A stretch of 64,000 bases of DNA from Acidimicrobiaceae bacterium (GCA_027449885.1 DAIDKS010000024.1:51099-115098), one strand, 5' to 3'; shown: positions 16,276 to 26,302, counted from the first letter of the stretch. Program-made: numbers and translations. The notes: generated by a model not told the origin, from the letters alone.

Positions 16276-17907
16276 ATGGCTTCCTTCGACCGACGAGACA
16301 CGCGAGCCGACGCGGCGGACCGAGAGTACGACGTCGTCGTCGTCGGGGCGGGCATGACCGGGACCGGGGTGGCCGTCGACGCGGCGACGCGCGGCTATCG
16401 AGTCGCCCTGCTCGACGCCGGCGACATCGCGGTGGGGACCAGTTCGAAGTCGTCGAAGATGGTTCACGGGGGACTGCGCTACCTCCAGCAACGAGAGTTC
16501 CGCCTGGTCTTCGAGAATCTCCGGGAGCGCCAGCGCCTGCTCGACAACGCCCCCCACCTCGTGCGTCCCCTGCCGTTTCTCATCCCGCTCTTCGGCCGTG
16601 ACGGCGTGGTCTCGCGGGCGTTGGTGCGGGGCTACGCGTCGGCCCTCCGCCTCTACGACCTCGGTGGTGGGTGGCGTATCGGCCACCGCCATCGCCGTGT
16701 GACGCGCGAGGAGTCGCTGGCCTTCCTTCCGTCGCTGGACGCCTCACGACTCGTGGCGAGCTTCCTCTACTACGACGCCCGGGGCGACGACGCCCGCGTC
16801 GCCCTCACCCTCGCCCGCAGCGCCGCCGACGCCGGAGCGACCGTCCTCACCTACGCCCGGGTGACCGGCCTCGAGCGCTCCGGGGGGCGGGTCACCCGCG
16901 TTCACGTGCGCGACGAGGTCGACGGCTCGACGTTCACGGTCAGCACTCGAACCGTGGTGAACGCCTCGGGCGTCTGGGCCGACCGAGTGGCGAGCGACCT
17001 GCATCCGGGCGCGACGCCGAGTCTGACCCCGGCGAAGGGCGTTCACGTGACGGTGCCCCGCCACCGGCTGCCCGCCGACGTCGCCGCCGTCCTCGCCGTT
17101 CCCGGCGATCGCCGGTCCGTCTTCGTCGTCCCCTTCGAGGACGCGCCCTTCACCTTCGTGGGCACCACCGACACGCCCTACGACGAGTCCCTCGACGATC
17201 CGCGGGCGACGGCCGACGACGTGCTCTACCTGCTCGGCGCGGTCAACGCGTCGACCTCGTCCGACCTCACCCCCGCCGACGTGACCGGCGTGTGGGCGGG
17301 GCTCCGACCGCTCCTGTCGTCCAGCGGCCGTCGACCCACGTCGTCACGCACGGCCGACCTCTCTCGACGACACCGGGTGAGTGACGACGGCGACGGCGTG
17401 ATCCACGTCACGGGGGGCAAGTGGACGACCTACCGCCAGATGGCCGAAGACGCCGTGGACGCTCTCGGGACCTACCTGGGTCGCCAGCCCACCCACACCG
17501 TCCGTCTCGCCCTCCACGGGGTCGGATCCTGGCGCCCCGCCAACACCGACGAAGAGCACCTCTATCGCCGCTACGGCGAGGACGCTCGGGAGGTCCTCGC
17601 CCTCATCGAGGCGACGCCGGCGTGGGGTGCGCGCCCGATCGCGGGGCTCCCCTACCGAGCGGCCGAGTTCGTCTACGGCGTCCGTCACGAGATGGCCCAG
17701 AACCTCGTCGACCTCCTCACGCGACGGACCCGCGCCCACCTGCAAGACGCCCGCGCGACCGCGGCCGCCGCCCTCGACATCGCCCGGCTCGTCGCCCCCG
17801 ACCTCGGCTGGGACGACGCGGAAGCGGCCCGCCAGGCCGAGGCCTACCGGGCCCTCGCCCGCGACGAGTTCACGTCCGCCGGCCTACCCTGGGACGACCC
17901 GGCGTGA
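16276..17907 (+). CDS. glpD: Aerobic glycerol-3-phosphate dehydrogenase
   Basis: FAD-dependent membrane-associated dehydrogenase oxidising sn-glycerol 3-phosphate to DHAP with electrons to quinone, 543 aa. It has the dinucleotide motif VVVVGAGMTGTGVA, then SSKSSKMVHGGLRYLQQ, the GlpD signature, TPAKGVHVTVPR, FVVPFEDAPFTFVGTTDT and a C-terminal helical domain. The ATG at 16276 follows a short intergenic region divergent from the acyl-CoA dehydrogenase. Its stop overlaps the GTG of the next gene (GTGA), and glycerol kinase is third in the operon. Confidence 0.9.
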   Translation: MASFDRRDTRADAADREYDVVVVGAGMTGTGVAVDAATRGYRVALLDAGDIAVGTSSKSSKMVHGGLRYLQQREFRLVFENLRERQRLLDNAPHLVRPLPFLIPLFGRDGVVSRALVRGYASALRLYDLGGGWRIGHRHRRVTREESLAFLPSLDASRLVASFLYYDARGDDARVALTLARSAADAGATVLTYARVTGLERSGGRVTRVHVRDEVDGSTFTVSTRTVVNASGVWADRVASDLHPGATPSLTPAKGVHVTVPRHRLPADVAAVLAVPGDRRSVFVVPFEDAPFTFVGTTDTPYDESLDDPRATADDVLYLLGAVNASTSSDLTPADVTGVWAGLRPLLSSSGRRPTSSRTADLSRRHRVSDDGDGVIHVTGGKWTTYRQMAEDAVDALGTYLGRQPTHTVRLALHGVGSWRPANTDEEHLYRRYGEDAREVLALIEATPAWGARPIAGLPYRAAEFVYGVRHEMAQNLVDLLTRRTRAHLQDARATAAAALDIARLVAPDLGWDDAEAARQAEAYRALARDEFTSAGLPWDDPA

Positions 17908-19352
17908 CGGAGCCGACCATGCCGCGACCCTTCGGGGCGACGACGTTCCCGGCCGCTCCACCGCCCCTCGACGAGGCACTGGTCCGGTCCCTGCGCGACG
18001 CGGGGCTACGGGTCGATCTCGATCCCGCGGAGCGGGCCGAGCACGGACGTGACTGGTGGCCGCTCTCACTCCTCGAGGTGCGCGAAGGGCGTCCGCCGTC
18101 GTGGCCCGCGGCCGTCGTCTACGCCACCTCGACCGACGACGTGTCGTCGACACTGCGGCTCGCGAACGTCGCGGGCGTCCCCGTGACGGCGCAGGGCGGG
18201 CGGTCCGGCGTCGAGGGGGGAGCCCTCGTGGCCGCGGGAGGAATCGCCCTCGACCTCACCGGACTGAACCGCGTCACCGGACACGATCCGCTCGCCGGGA
18301 CCGTCGACGTCGAGGCCGGCGTCTTCGGGCCCGACCTCGAGCGCGCCGTCGCCGCGTGGGGATTCACGGTGGGTCACTTCCCTCAGTCCTTCGACCTGTC
18401 GACCGTGGGGGGATGGCTCGCCTGCCGTGGCGCGGGACAGCTCTCGAACCGCTACGGCACGGCGGCGGACCTCGTGCGTGGCGCCACGGTCGTCCTCGCC
18501 TCGGGCGACGTGATCCACCTGGGGGGGCGGGGCCCCCAGTCGGCGGTCGGACCCGACCTGCTCCACCTCTTCGTCGGCTCCGAGGGGACCCTCGGCGTGA
18601 TCACCCAGGCGACCCTGCTGATGCGCCCCCGCCCCGCGGCGCAGTGGCGGGCGGCGTACGCGCTGAGCGACGTCGACGAGGGTCTGGACCGGTGCCGACG
18701 CATAGTGCAGCGCGGTGCCACCCCGGCCGTCCTTCGTCTCTACGACGCGACGGAGTCCGAGCGTCATTTCTCGATCGCGCAGTCCGTCCTCATCGTCCTC
18801 GATGAGGGTGATCCGTCGATCGTCGACGCGACCCGTCGCGTGGTCGAGGACGTCCTCGCGCGTGACGCATCCCTCGACTCGGAGCTCGTCACTCGATGGC
18901 TCGAGCACCGCAACGACGTCAGCGCCCTCGCCCCCCTGTGGGACGCGGGAATCGTCGTGGACACCATCGAGGTCGACGGACCGTGGTCGGCGCTCCCGGC
19001 CATCCGTCGCGACGTCGCCTCCGCCGTGACGAGTCTCGAGGGCACCCTGCTGGTGTCGGCGCATCAGTCGCACGCCTACCCCGACGGTGCGTGCCTCTAC
19101 TTCACCTTCGCGGGCCGACCGAGCGGCGACCCGGTCGCCTACTATCGCCGAGCCTGGGACCTCGCGACGCGGGCCACGCTCGCGGCGGGCGGGGCGCTCA
19201 CCCACCACCACGGGGTCGGTCGCAATCGCGCCCGCTTCGTCCCCGAAGCGCTCGGGTCCTCCTACGGCGTACTCTCGTCGGTCAAGGCCGCGCTCGACCC
19301 CCGGGGAATCCTCAACCCGGGCGTCCTCGGCCTCGGGGGTGAACCGTGGTAG
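17904..19352 (+). CDS. FAD-binding oxidase of the alkyl-DHAP synthase / glycolate oxidase (VAO) family
   Basis: 482 aa flavoprotein of the VAO/PCMH fold. The FAD domain contains PVTAQGGRSGVEGG, LDLTGLNRV and GHFPQSFDLSTVGGWLACRGAGQLS, which resembles alkyldihydroxyacetonephosphate synthase, and LFVGSEGTLGVITQATL. The C-terminal domain has LTHHHGVGRNR, matching the AGPS HHHGVG signature. It could act in ether-lipid synthesis from DHAP or oxidise a glycerol-derived 2-hydroxyacid. It lies between glpD and glpK with overlaps on both sides. An ATG at 17919 is an alternative start. Confidence 0.75.
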   Translation: MTEPTMPRPFGATTFPAAPPPLDEALVRSLRDAGLRVDLDPAERAEHGRDWWPLSLLEVREGRPPSWPAAVVYATSTDDVSSTLRLANVAGVPVTAQGGRSGVEGGALVAAGGIALDLTGLNRVTGHDPLAGTVDVEAGVFGPDLERAVAAWGFTVGHFPQSFDLSTVGGWLACRGAGQLSNRYGTAADLVRGATVVLASGDVIHLGGRGPQSAVGPDLLHLFVGSEGTLGVITQATLLMRPRPAAQWRAAYALSDVDEGLDRCRRIVQRGATPAVLRLYDATESERHFSIAQSVLIVLDEGDPSIVDATRRVVEDVLARDASLDSELVTRWLEHRNDVSALAPLWDAGIVVDTIEVDGPWSALPAIRRDVASAVTSLEGTLLVSAHQSHAYPDGACLYFTFAGRPSGDPVAYYRRAWDLATRATLAAGGALTHHHGVGRNRARFVPEALGSSYGVLSSVKAALDPRGILNPGVLGLGGEPW

Positions 19353-20800
19353 ACGCCTTGGCCATCGACGTCGGGACCTCGTCGGTGCGCACCGCCCTCG
19401 TCGACGAGCGAGGCGCCGTCCGCGCGGTCCGCCAGGCGCCGCTCACGATACGCACCCCCCAGGGGGGCGAGGTCGAGCTCGACGGCGACGAGATCGCTCG
19501 CCTCGTGGTCGACCTCTCGCACCAGACCCTCGCGGCGGCCCCGAGCGCGGTCGCCGCCGTCGGCGTCTCCAACCAGCGAGCCAGCACCCTGATCTTCGAC
19601 CCGACGACCGGACGTCCGATCGGGCCCGTCCTCGGGTGGCAGGACCTGCGAACCGTCCTCGACTGCCTCGTCCTCCAGGGATCCGGCCTACGCCTCGCGC
19701 CCAACCAGCCGGCGACGAAGGCCGCCTGGCTGGTGACGGCGTCGGGACGCCGGGCCGAGGACGTGCGCATGGCGACGATCGAGACCTGGGTCGAGTACGT
19801 ACTCAGCGGAGGTACGGCTCACCTCACCGACCACTCGAATGCCGCCATCACCGGCCTCGTCACGTCCGACGCTCGCGACTGGGACCCCGACGTCCTCGAC
19901 GTCGTGGGCCTCCACCCGGCGATGTTGGCTCGGATCGTCGACTCGGCCGGCGACCACGGCGAGGCGATGGCGCTACCGGGTTCTCCCTCGATCCGGGCGC
20001 TGATCGGCGACCAGCCCGCCTCGATGCTCGGGCAGTCGATCGTGGAGCGCGGCACCAAGATCACCTTCGGGACCGGCGCCATGATCAACACCGTCACCGG
20101 CTCCACCCCCCCACCGGCCATGACCCGGTTCGACTCCGGATGCTTCCCCATCGTCGCGCGCTCGATGGGGGGCGAGATCGTCTGGGGCGCGGAGGGCATC
20201 GTGCTCTCCGCGGGCGGGGCACTCGACTGGCTCCGCGACGAGTGGTCGATCGTCGCCACGACGCCCGAGATCGAGGGCCTGGCCGGATCGGTCCCCTCGA
20301 GTGACGGCGTCTGGTTCGTGCCCGCCCTGAACGGCCTCGGGACGCCGTGGTGGGACTTCGGCGCGCGGGCGGCCTTCTTCGGACTGACGCGGGGTTCGAC
20401 CACGGCCCACCTCGCCCGTGCCGCCCTCGAGGGCATCGCCCACCGAGGGGCCGACCTGGTCGCCGCCGTCGTCGCTCACGCCCCGGAGCCCGTCACGGAG
20501 TTGCGCGTCGACGGCGGGATGAGCGACAACGGCCTCTTCCTCCAGATGCTGGCCGACGTCACCGGCCTGCCGATCGCGGTCTCCCCCGAACGGGAGGCGA
20601 CCACGAGGGGGGCCGGTCTGCTCGCGCTCGTCGGGGCCGGCGAGATCGACCTGGGCGACGTCGCGACCCTGTGGACGCCCCGCCGGATCATCACCCCCCT
20701 CATCGACGACGACGAGCGGAGCCGGCGCCGATCAACGTGGGGTGAGATGGTCGAGCGAGCCCGTCGAACGATTCCGGAGCTCTCCGCGGTCTCCTTCTGA
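19346..20800 (+). CDS. Glycerol kinase-like FGGY carbohydrate kinase
   Basis: FGGY-family kinase, 484 aa, probably phosphorylating glycerol to glycerol 3-phosphate. It has the N-terminal phosphate-binding motif IDVGTSSVRTALVD, GVSNQRASTLIFD and WQDLRT (glycerol kinases usually have WQDRRT), ITFGTGAMINT, FVPALNGLGTPWWD, and LRVDGGMSDNGLFLQMLADV. Pathway context with glpD supports glycerol; divergence from classical GlpK leaves other polyols possible. GTG start overlapping the upstream stop. Confidence 0.78.
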   Translation: MVDALAIDVGTSSVRTALVDERGAVRAVRQAPLTIRTPQGGEVELDGDEIARLVVDLSHQTLAAAPSAVAAVGVSNQRASTLIFDPTTGRPIGPVLGWQDLRTVLDCLVLQGSGLRLAPNQPATKAAWLVTASGRRAEDVRMATIETWVEYVLSGGTAHLTDHSNAAITGLVTSDARDWDPDVLDVVGLHPAMLARIVDSAGDHGEAMALPGSPSIRALIGDQPASMLGQSIVERGTKITFGTGAMINTVTGSTPPPAMTRFDSGCFPIVARSMGGEIVWGAEGIVLSAGGALDWLRDEWSIVATTPEIEGLAGSVPSSDGVWFVPALNGLGTPWWDFGARAAFFGLTRGSTTAHLARAALEGIAHRGADLVAAVVAHAPEPVTELRVDGGMSDNGLFLQMLADVTGLPIAVSPEREATTRGAGLLALVGAGEIDLGDVATLWTPRRIITPLIDDDERSRRRSTWGEMVERARRTIPELSAVSF

Positions 20801-22009
20801 TCACGGCGCCCAGGGGGCGTCGTGGAGAGCCTCCTCGAGGGGCGCCCCCGACTCGACGAGCGAGCGAGCGAGCATGAGGGCGCGGGGGTAGCGTCGCGCG
20901 ACCGCGCCGCTGACGCGGCCACCCCGGTGGTAGAGAGCGAGCCAGCGGTCCTCCGTGGGCTGACCGAGGACCACGTCGACCTCGTCGTCGGCGTGAGGAT
21001 GGCCCAGCAGTTGGATCTTCGTGCCGTACTGGTCGGACCAGAAGTACGGCACGAGCGGGGGTGGGGTCCCGCGCCCCGTCCACCACGACGCGAGTGCCAG
21101 GGCGTGATCGGCGGCGACCTGCCAGTGCTCCACCCGGATCCGCTCCGTCCCGAGGGGACCCGGCCAGGCGAATCGCGCGACGTCGCCCACCGCGGCGACG
21201 TCGACGCTCGCCTCGAGGTGTTCGTCGACGACGACTCCACGATCGATCTCGAGGCCCGACCCGGCGAGCCATTCGACGTTCGGGTCGGCGCCGACTCCCG
21301 CCACGACCAGGTCGACGTCGAGGTCCCCGTCGGCGAGCTCGACCCGCCAGCCGGACCCTCGCGGCACCACGTCGCGCACGACCTGGCGGCAGCGCACCTC
21401 GATGTCGGCCCCGGTCGGTAGGTCCACCAGCCACTCCGAGACACGCGGACCCAGGGCCCCGATCAGGGGGCGCTCCAGGGCCTCGATGACGATCGGGACG
21501 AGGCCCCGCGCGTGGAGGGAGGTGGCCACTTCGGCCCCGATGAATCCCCCACCGATGACGGCGGCCCGGTCGCCCGGACCGAGCCGCTCGAGGTCGCCGA
21601 GGAGTCGATCCAGGTCGTCGCGCGTGCGCAACGTGTGGACGGCCCCGGCCGCCGTCACCTCGAGCCGTCGCGCGCGTGCGCCCGTCGCCACCACCACGTG
21701 GGTCGCGGCGATCTCGCTCCCGTCGGCCAGCCAGACGCGACGACGAGCGGCGTCGAGCGCGGTCGCCGCGACGCCGAGGCGTCGCACGACCTCGACGGGA
21801 TGGCGCTCGAGGGGGAGGACGTCCGGCCCGAGGCGGCCCGAGAGGACCTGCTTGGAGAGCGGAGGGCGGTCGTAGGGGGCGTGGGGCTCGTCGCCCACCA
21901 GCGTGAGGGAGCCGTCGAAGCCGGCGTCGCGCAGGGCCTCGACGGTCCGCCATCCGGCGAGGCCGGCCCCCACCACGACCACGTGGCTCGACGCGTCGAG
22001 GGGGCTCAC
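20801..22009 (-). CDS. FAD-dependent ferredoxin reductase family protein
   Basis: 402 aa pyridine nucleotide-disulfide type reductase, similar to rhodocoxin/putidaredoxin/terpredoxin reductases. It has an N-terminal FAD motif (HVVVVGAGLAGWRTVEAL), PYDRPPLSKQ, ATHVVVATGARARRL, a second NAD motif AAVIGGGFIGAEVATSL, and VDVAAVGDVARF near the FAD-binding C-terminal part. It would transfer electrons from NAD(P)H to a ferredoxin, not encoded nearby. The GTG overlaps the stop of the MBL-fold gene (GTGA). Confidence 0.85.
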   Translation of the reverse strand: MSPLDASSHVVVVGAGLAGWRTVEALRDAGFDGSLTLVGDEPHAPYDRPPLSKQVLSGRLGPDVLPLERHPVEVVRRLGVAATALDAARRRVWLADGSEIAATHVVVATGARARRLEVTAAGAVHTLRTRDDLDRLLGDLERLGPGDRAAVIGGGFIGAEVATSLHARGLVPIVIEALERPLIGALGPRVSEWLVDLPTGADIEVRCRQVVRDVVPRGSGWRVELADGDLDVDLVVAGVGADPNVEWLAGSGLEIDRGVVVDEHLEASVDVAAVGDVARFAWPGPLGTERIRVEHWQVAADHALALASWWTGRGTPPPLVPYFWSDQYGTKIQLLGHPHADDEVDVVLGQPTEDRWLALYHRGGRVSGAVARRYPRALMLARSLVESGAPLEEALHDAPWAP

Positions 22010-22713
22010 GAGTACCGCGCGAGCCACTCCTCGCGCTCGAGGGGCTGGAGGACCGGATTCTCCTGACGCAGCACGGCCAGGGGGGCACTCGGGGCCGGGT
22101 GGTACCGGTGTCCGGGGAAGACCCGCATCGCTCCGTCGAAGCCGGCCAGGCGGGACTGGAGCGTGCGATACATCTCCTCCGGGTCGGAGCCCGGGAGATC
22201 GGTGCGGCCGCACCCCTCCAGGAAGAGCGTGTCGCCACTCACCATGCGATCCTCGACGACGAGGCACTGGCTGCCCGGCGTGTGGCCCGGCGTATGCACC
22301 AGCGTCACCTCGATCTCGCCGACGCGCAGACGATCGCCGTCGTCGTGATCGACCAGGCTCGAGGCAGCGAGACCCGTCCCGCGCTCCACCCAGGGTCGCT
22401 CGGCGCGCTGCACGTGAACGGGAACGTCACAGGTCTCGAGCAGCTGGGCGACGCCAGCGATGGGACGTCCCATGAGCGATCCCCCGACGTGATCGGCGTG
22501 GTAGTGGGTGGCCACCACGCCCACGACGTCGAGTCCGTCGGCCCGCACCGCCGCCACGATCTCCTCGGGGGCGTAGGCGGGGTCGACCACCACCGCCTGC
22601 CCCGTCGAGCGGTCACCGATCACGTAGATGTAGTTGGCCATTCCCGCCGCGAGCGGGTCGTCGTGGGCGACGTCGCGGCCGGCGAGCCACTGGCGAAAGT
22701 AGAGCTCACTCAC
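22006..22713 (-). CDS. MBL-fold metallo-hydrolase (glyoxalase II / persulfide dioxygenase type)
   Basis: 235 aa metallo-beta-lactamase-fold enzyme. Metal ligands are seen in THYHADHVGG, VHTPGHTPGSQ, MVSGDTLFLEG and FPGHRYHP. The arrangement is that of hydroxyacylglutathione hydrolases and related persulfide dioxygenases. Thiol substrates such as mycothiol derivatives would fit an actinobacterium. It overlaps xseB by 8 nt at its start and the reductase at its end. Confidence 0.82.
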   Translation of the reverse strand: MSELYFRQWLAGRDVAHDDPLAAGMANYIYVIGDRSTGQAVVVDPAYAPEEIVAAVRADGLDVVGVVATHYHADHVGGSLMGRPIAGVAQLLETCDVPVHVQRAERPWVERGTGLAASSLVDHDDGDRLRVGEIEVTLVHTPGHTPGSQCLVVEDRMVSGDTLFLEGCGRTDLPGSDPEEMYRTLQSRLAGFDGAMRVFPGHRYHPAPSAPLAVLRQENPVLQPLEREEWLARYS

Positions 22714-22921
22714 CGTCGTCGTCGACCCGGTTCAACCGGGGGGCCAACTCCTCGACCCGGGCCGTGGTGGCGTGCAGCCGCGACTCCAGCTCCTCGATGA
22801 TCTCGGTGGCGCGCGCGAGGCGAGCGACGAGTTCGTCCACCGTGACCTCGCCCTCGTCGAACGAGGCGACGATCGCGTCGAGCTCCCGCGCGGCCTCGTT
22901 CCAGTTGCCGACCTCACTCAT
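22706..22921 (-). CDS. xseB: Exodeoxyribonuclease VII small subunit
   Basis: 71 aa, about the usual length of XseB. The predicted two-helix structure contains AARELDAIVASFDEGEVTVDE, with the XseB-typical LE.IV..LE.GE..L-like pattern, followed by a coiled helix IIEELESRLHATTARVEEL. It binds the large subunit to form the processive ssDNA exonuclease. The ATG overlaps the xseA stop (ATGA). Confidence 0.88.
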   Translation of the reverse strand: MSEVGNWNEAARELDAIVASFDEGEVTVDELVARLARATEIIEELESRLHATTARVEELAPRLNRVDDDGE

Positions 22922-24186
22922 GATTCCTCCTCCACCGACGTCACCGTCGTCTCAAGCGTGCCGTCGACCAGTCGCACGGTGAGCGACGCGCCCACCGCGA
23001 CTCCGGTGACCGAGCGCACCACCACTCCCGTGGTGTCCGTGACGATCGCCCAGCCCTGGGCCAGTCGCCGCGCCGGGTCGTAGGCCGCGAGGAGCTGCCG
23101 AGTGGTGCGAACCCGCTGTTCGGCCTCGTCCAGGGTGCGCCGGGCCCCCCGCCCCAGCGCCCGGCGCTGCTGGTCCAGGTGGCGTCGCTCGGCGCGGAGG
23201 CGGTCCCGCACCGCGAGGATCATCGTGCGTCGGCGCTCGGCGAGGTAGGTGGTCGCCTCCTCGACGAGGGCGCCCGCCCCCTGCGACAGGCGCCGAGCGG
23301 GCTCGCGCACGTGACGACGCTCCCACTCCGCCACGCGTCGCACGATCTCCTCGCCCAGGTGGGTCGGGGTCACGGCCCGCGTGTGGGCCACGAGGTCCGC
23401 GACGGACTCGTCACCGGTGTGCCCGATGCCGGTGAGGACCGGGGTCGCGGCGGTGGCGATCGCCCGGGCCACTCGTTCGTCGTCGAAGCACACGAGGTCG
23501 CCGCGCGACCCCCCGCCGCGCACGACGCAGATCGCGTCGAGCCCCCGGACGTCCAGGCGCTCGATCGCGGTCGCGATCTGCTCCGGGGCCCCGTCGCCCT
23601 GAACGAGCGAGCGCACGAGCGTGACCTCGAAGGCGTACCCCGATCGTTCGAGCTGGCCCGTGAAGTCCCGGTAGCCCTCCGTCGCCGGGCTCGCCACGAG
23701 ACCCAGTCGTAGGGGGACCTCGGCGAGAGGACGGGAGCGATTCGCGTCGATCAGCCCCTCGGTGCGGAGTCGGGCGATCAGCTCGGCGCGACGTCGCGCG
23801 ACGTCGCCGAGCAGACCGGCGACGTCCACGTCGGTCATGGTGAAGCCGATCTTGCCCTGCGGGGCGTAGAGGTCGACGTAGCCGAAGACGTTGATGACGG
23901 CACCCGGGGCCAGGGTGACCCCCTCGGCGCTCAGGCGACGCTTGAGGGTCGCCCACTGGGAGGCCCAGCAGTGCACGTTGAGCACGGGGCGCCGGGTGTC
24001 GCTCGAGGAGCTGCCCGAGTCCACGAGGTCGACGTAGAGGTGGGACTTCTCGTAGACCTTGGCCACCTCGCCACGGATCCACCGGGGGAAGCGGCGCCCG
24101 AAAGCCGACTCGAGCCGTGCCGTGATCTGCTCGTAGAGGGCCCCGACGTCCAGGATCTCGCGCTCGTCCGCCTCGGTGTCCGCCAC
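22918..24186 (-). CDS. xseA: Exodeoxyribonuclease VII large subunit
   Basis: 422 aa catalytic subunit of exonuclease VII. It has an N-terminal OB-fold (RWIRGEVAKVYEKSHLYVDLVD), GKIGFTMTDVDVAGLLG, the central catalytic domain with VASPATEGYRDFTGQL, CVVRGGGSRGDLVCFDDE and PVLTGIGHTGDESVADLVAHTRAVTPT, and a C-terminal coiled coil ending in DPARRLAQGWAIV. The GTG at 24186 is 6 nt downstream of TAGCCT, indicating a leaderless mRNA. It heads the operon xseA-xseB-MBL-reductase. Confidence 0.92.
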   Translation of the reverse strand: MADTEADEREILDVGALYEQITARLESAFGRRFPRWIRGEVAKVYEKSHLYVDLVDSGSSSSDTRRPVLNVHCWASQWATLKRRLSAEGVTLAPGAVINVFGYVDLYAPQGKIGFTMTDVDVAGLLGDVARRRAELIARLRTEGLIDANRSRPLAEVPLRLGLVASPATEGYRDFTGQLERSGYAFEVTLVRSLVQGDGAPEQIATAIERLDVRGLDAICVVRGGGSRGDLVCFDDERVARAIATAATPVLTGIGHTGDESVADLVAHTRAVTPTHLGEEIVRRVAEWERRHVREPARRLSQGAGALVEEATTYLAERRRTMILAVRDRLRAERRHLDQQRRALGRGARRTLDEAEQRVRTTRQLLAAYDPARRLAQGWAIVTDTTGVVVRSVTGVAVGASLTVRLVDGTLETTVTSVEEES

Positions 24187-24198
24187 GCCGCGAGGCTA
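24187..24198 (-). promoter_or_regulatory. Leaderless promoter of the xseA operon
   Basis: Minus-strand TAGCCT (24198-24193), 6-nt spacer CGCGGC, GTG start at 24186. Confidence 0.55.
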
Positions 24199-24259
24199 GT
24201 GGGGACGGCCCCGGGGTTCGCGCGTGGCGCTCCGGCGGCGGCCGTGCGACAATGGAGCC

Positions 24260-24611
<352 letters not shown>

Positions 24612-24631
24612 ACGATCGCTCACGTCGCCCG

Positions 24632-24643
24632 TAGGCTGCGGCG
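24632..24643 (+). promoter_or_regulatory. Leaderless promoter of the RecB-like nuclease gene
   Basis: TAGGCT (24632-24637), spacer GCGGCG, GTG at 24644. It decides the start of the downstream gene. Confidence 0.55.
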
Positions 24644-26302
24644 GTGAACCCACTGCGCAGTGACGAGATCACCGCGTGCCCCCACCGCATCGCCCTCACC
24701 CGCGGCGCGCCGGTCTCCCTCAGTGAACGCCCCCTCGACGCGGGGCTGGACCGCCGTCGACGGGAGGCCGAGCGCCACCGGCGCGACGTCCTCGCCCGAC
24801 TCCGCGCGGCCCACCCCGACGCGGTCGTGCCCCCGAGCACCGACGCCACCGTGGCGGCCCTGCGAGAGGGCGCCCCGCTGATCCTCTCGCCGCGCTTGCC
24901 CGACGACGTCGCCGGACGGCGGCGCGCCCGGGTGGCCCTGCTCGTACGAGTGGGCCGCTCACCGGACGGATACGCCTACTCCCCCGTCGTGGTGAAGAAC
25001 AACGAGATGGTGGAGCCCTCGAGCACCCGACGCACCCTGGCGGCCACACTCGAGAGCCCGCACCCGGCCCACGCCACGTGGTTCGACGGGGTCGGACTGC
25101 GGTCCACGCCATCCGTGACGCGCGTCGGCCTCGGGTTGGCGCACGCCTGGCGACTGCTCGAGAGTCACGGGTTCGCCGACCCCTCGGCCCGGGTCGGCGC
25201 CGTCGATCGACGACGTCGACTCTGGTGGTTCTCGGTCAGCGACCACGCCTACGCGCGCCTCGGCCTCGGCGCCTACGACCGCGCCTACGCCGAACGACTC
25301 GCCGTGCTGCACGGGCACGAGCGGTGGCGAACCGAGGGTGGGGAGTTCCCCACCGAGCCCTACTGGCACCGCGAGTGCCTCGACTGCCCCTTCGGCGACC
25401 ACTGCGCGACCGAACTCGGCGAGCGCGACGACGTCTCCCTCGTGCGCTTCACCAGCCGCGATCAGCAGCGGCGACTGCGCGACAGTGGTGTCGCGACCCG
25501 CGCGGCCCTCGCGCGCCTCGATCCCGCGGCGGCGCGCCAACGCCTCGAGTCCACCCTGGAAGGGCGCCTCGCGGTCGACGTCGATCGTCTCGACGACCTC
25601 GTCTACCGCGCCCGGGCGAGCCTCCGGGGACCGCTGCGCAAGGTGGAGGTCGCCACGATGGGCTGTCCGCGTGCCGACGTCGAGATCGACGTCGACATGG
25701 AGAGCTACAACGACGCGACGTACCTGTGGGGAGCGACCGTGACCCTGCGCCGTGACGTGCCCGGCGTCCCGTCCGGCTACCGCGCCTTCGTCGACTGGAG
25801 CACCGAGCCCGACGAGTCCGCGGTGTTCGCCGACTTCTGGGCGTGGCTGGGCGAGATCGGCCGCCGCAGCGAGGCTGCCGGCGCCACGTGGCGCGCCTAC
25901 TGCTTCTGGGCCCAGGCGGAGGACGGCGCGATGAACCGCGCCGTCGCCACCCCGCCACCGGACGGACCCACTCACCGGGACCTCGACGCCTTCCGGACCG
26001 ACGAGCGACGTCTCTGGATCGACGTGCACGCCTACGTGCGCGACCAGATCCAGACCGACGGCCCCCTCGGCCTCAAGTCGCTGGCCGCGCACGCCGGATT
26101 CTCGTGGCGTGACGCGGAGCCGAGCGGTGAGGCCTCGATGCTGTGGTTCGAGGACGCCGTGAGCGACGGGGCGACGTTCGCGTCCTCTCGGGAGCGGATC
26201 CTCGCCTACAACGAGGACGACTGTCGCGCCACGCTCGCGCTGCGCGAGTGGCTCGACGGTGGGGCCCGGACCCGGCCCCACCGTGACGAGCCGCTCGAGT
26301 AG
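24644..26302 (+). CDS. TM0106-type RecB-like putative nuclease with DEDD exonuclease domain
   Basis: 552 aa. The N-terminal half resembles the Cas4/RecB-like nuclease part of the TM0106 family, including a Cys cluster YWHRECLDCPFGDHC (about 240-255) of the kind that can hold an Fe-S cluster. The C-terminal half (about 345 on) is an RNase H-like DEDD exonuclease domain: VEIDVDMESYNDATY has the first acidic pair, and ILAYNEDDCRATLALREWL the last Asp motif. These proteins are predicted DNA-processing nucleases without a firm role. Not associated with CRISPR here. Confidence 0.78.
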   Translation: MNPLRSDEITACPHRIALTRGAPVSLSERPLDAGLDRRRREAERHRRDVLARLRAAHPDAVVPPSTDATVAALREGAPLILSPRLPDDVAGRRRARVALLVRVGRSPDGYAYSPVVVKNNEMVEPSSTRRTLAATLESPHPAHATWFDGVGLRSTPSVTRVGLGLAHAWRLLESHGFADPSARVGAVDRRRRLWWFSVSDHAYARLGLGAYDRAYAERLAVLHGHERWRTEGGEFPTEPYWHRECLDCPFGDHCATELGERDDVSLVRFTSRDQQRRLRDSGVATRAALARLDPAAARQRLESTLEGRLAVDVDRLDDLVYRARASLRGPLRKVEVATMGCPRADVEIDVDMESYNDATYLWGATVTLRRDVPGVPSGYRAFVDWSTEPDESAVFADFWAWLGEIGRRSEAAGATWRAYCFWAQAEDGAMNRAVATPPPDGPTHRDLDAFRTDERRLWIDVHAYVRDQIQTDGPLGLKSLAAHAGFSWRDAEPSGEASMLWFEDAVSDGATFASSRERILAYNEDDCRATLALREWLDGGARTRPHRDEPLE

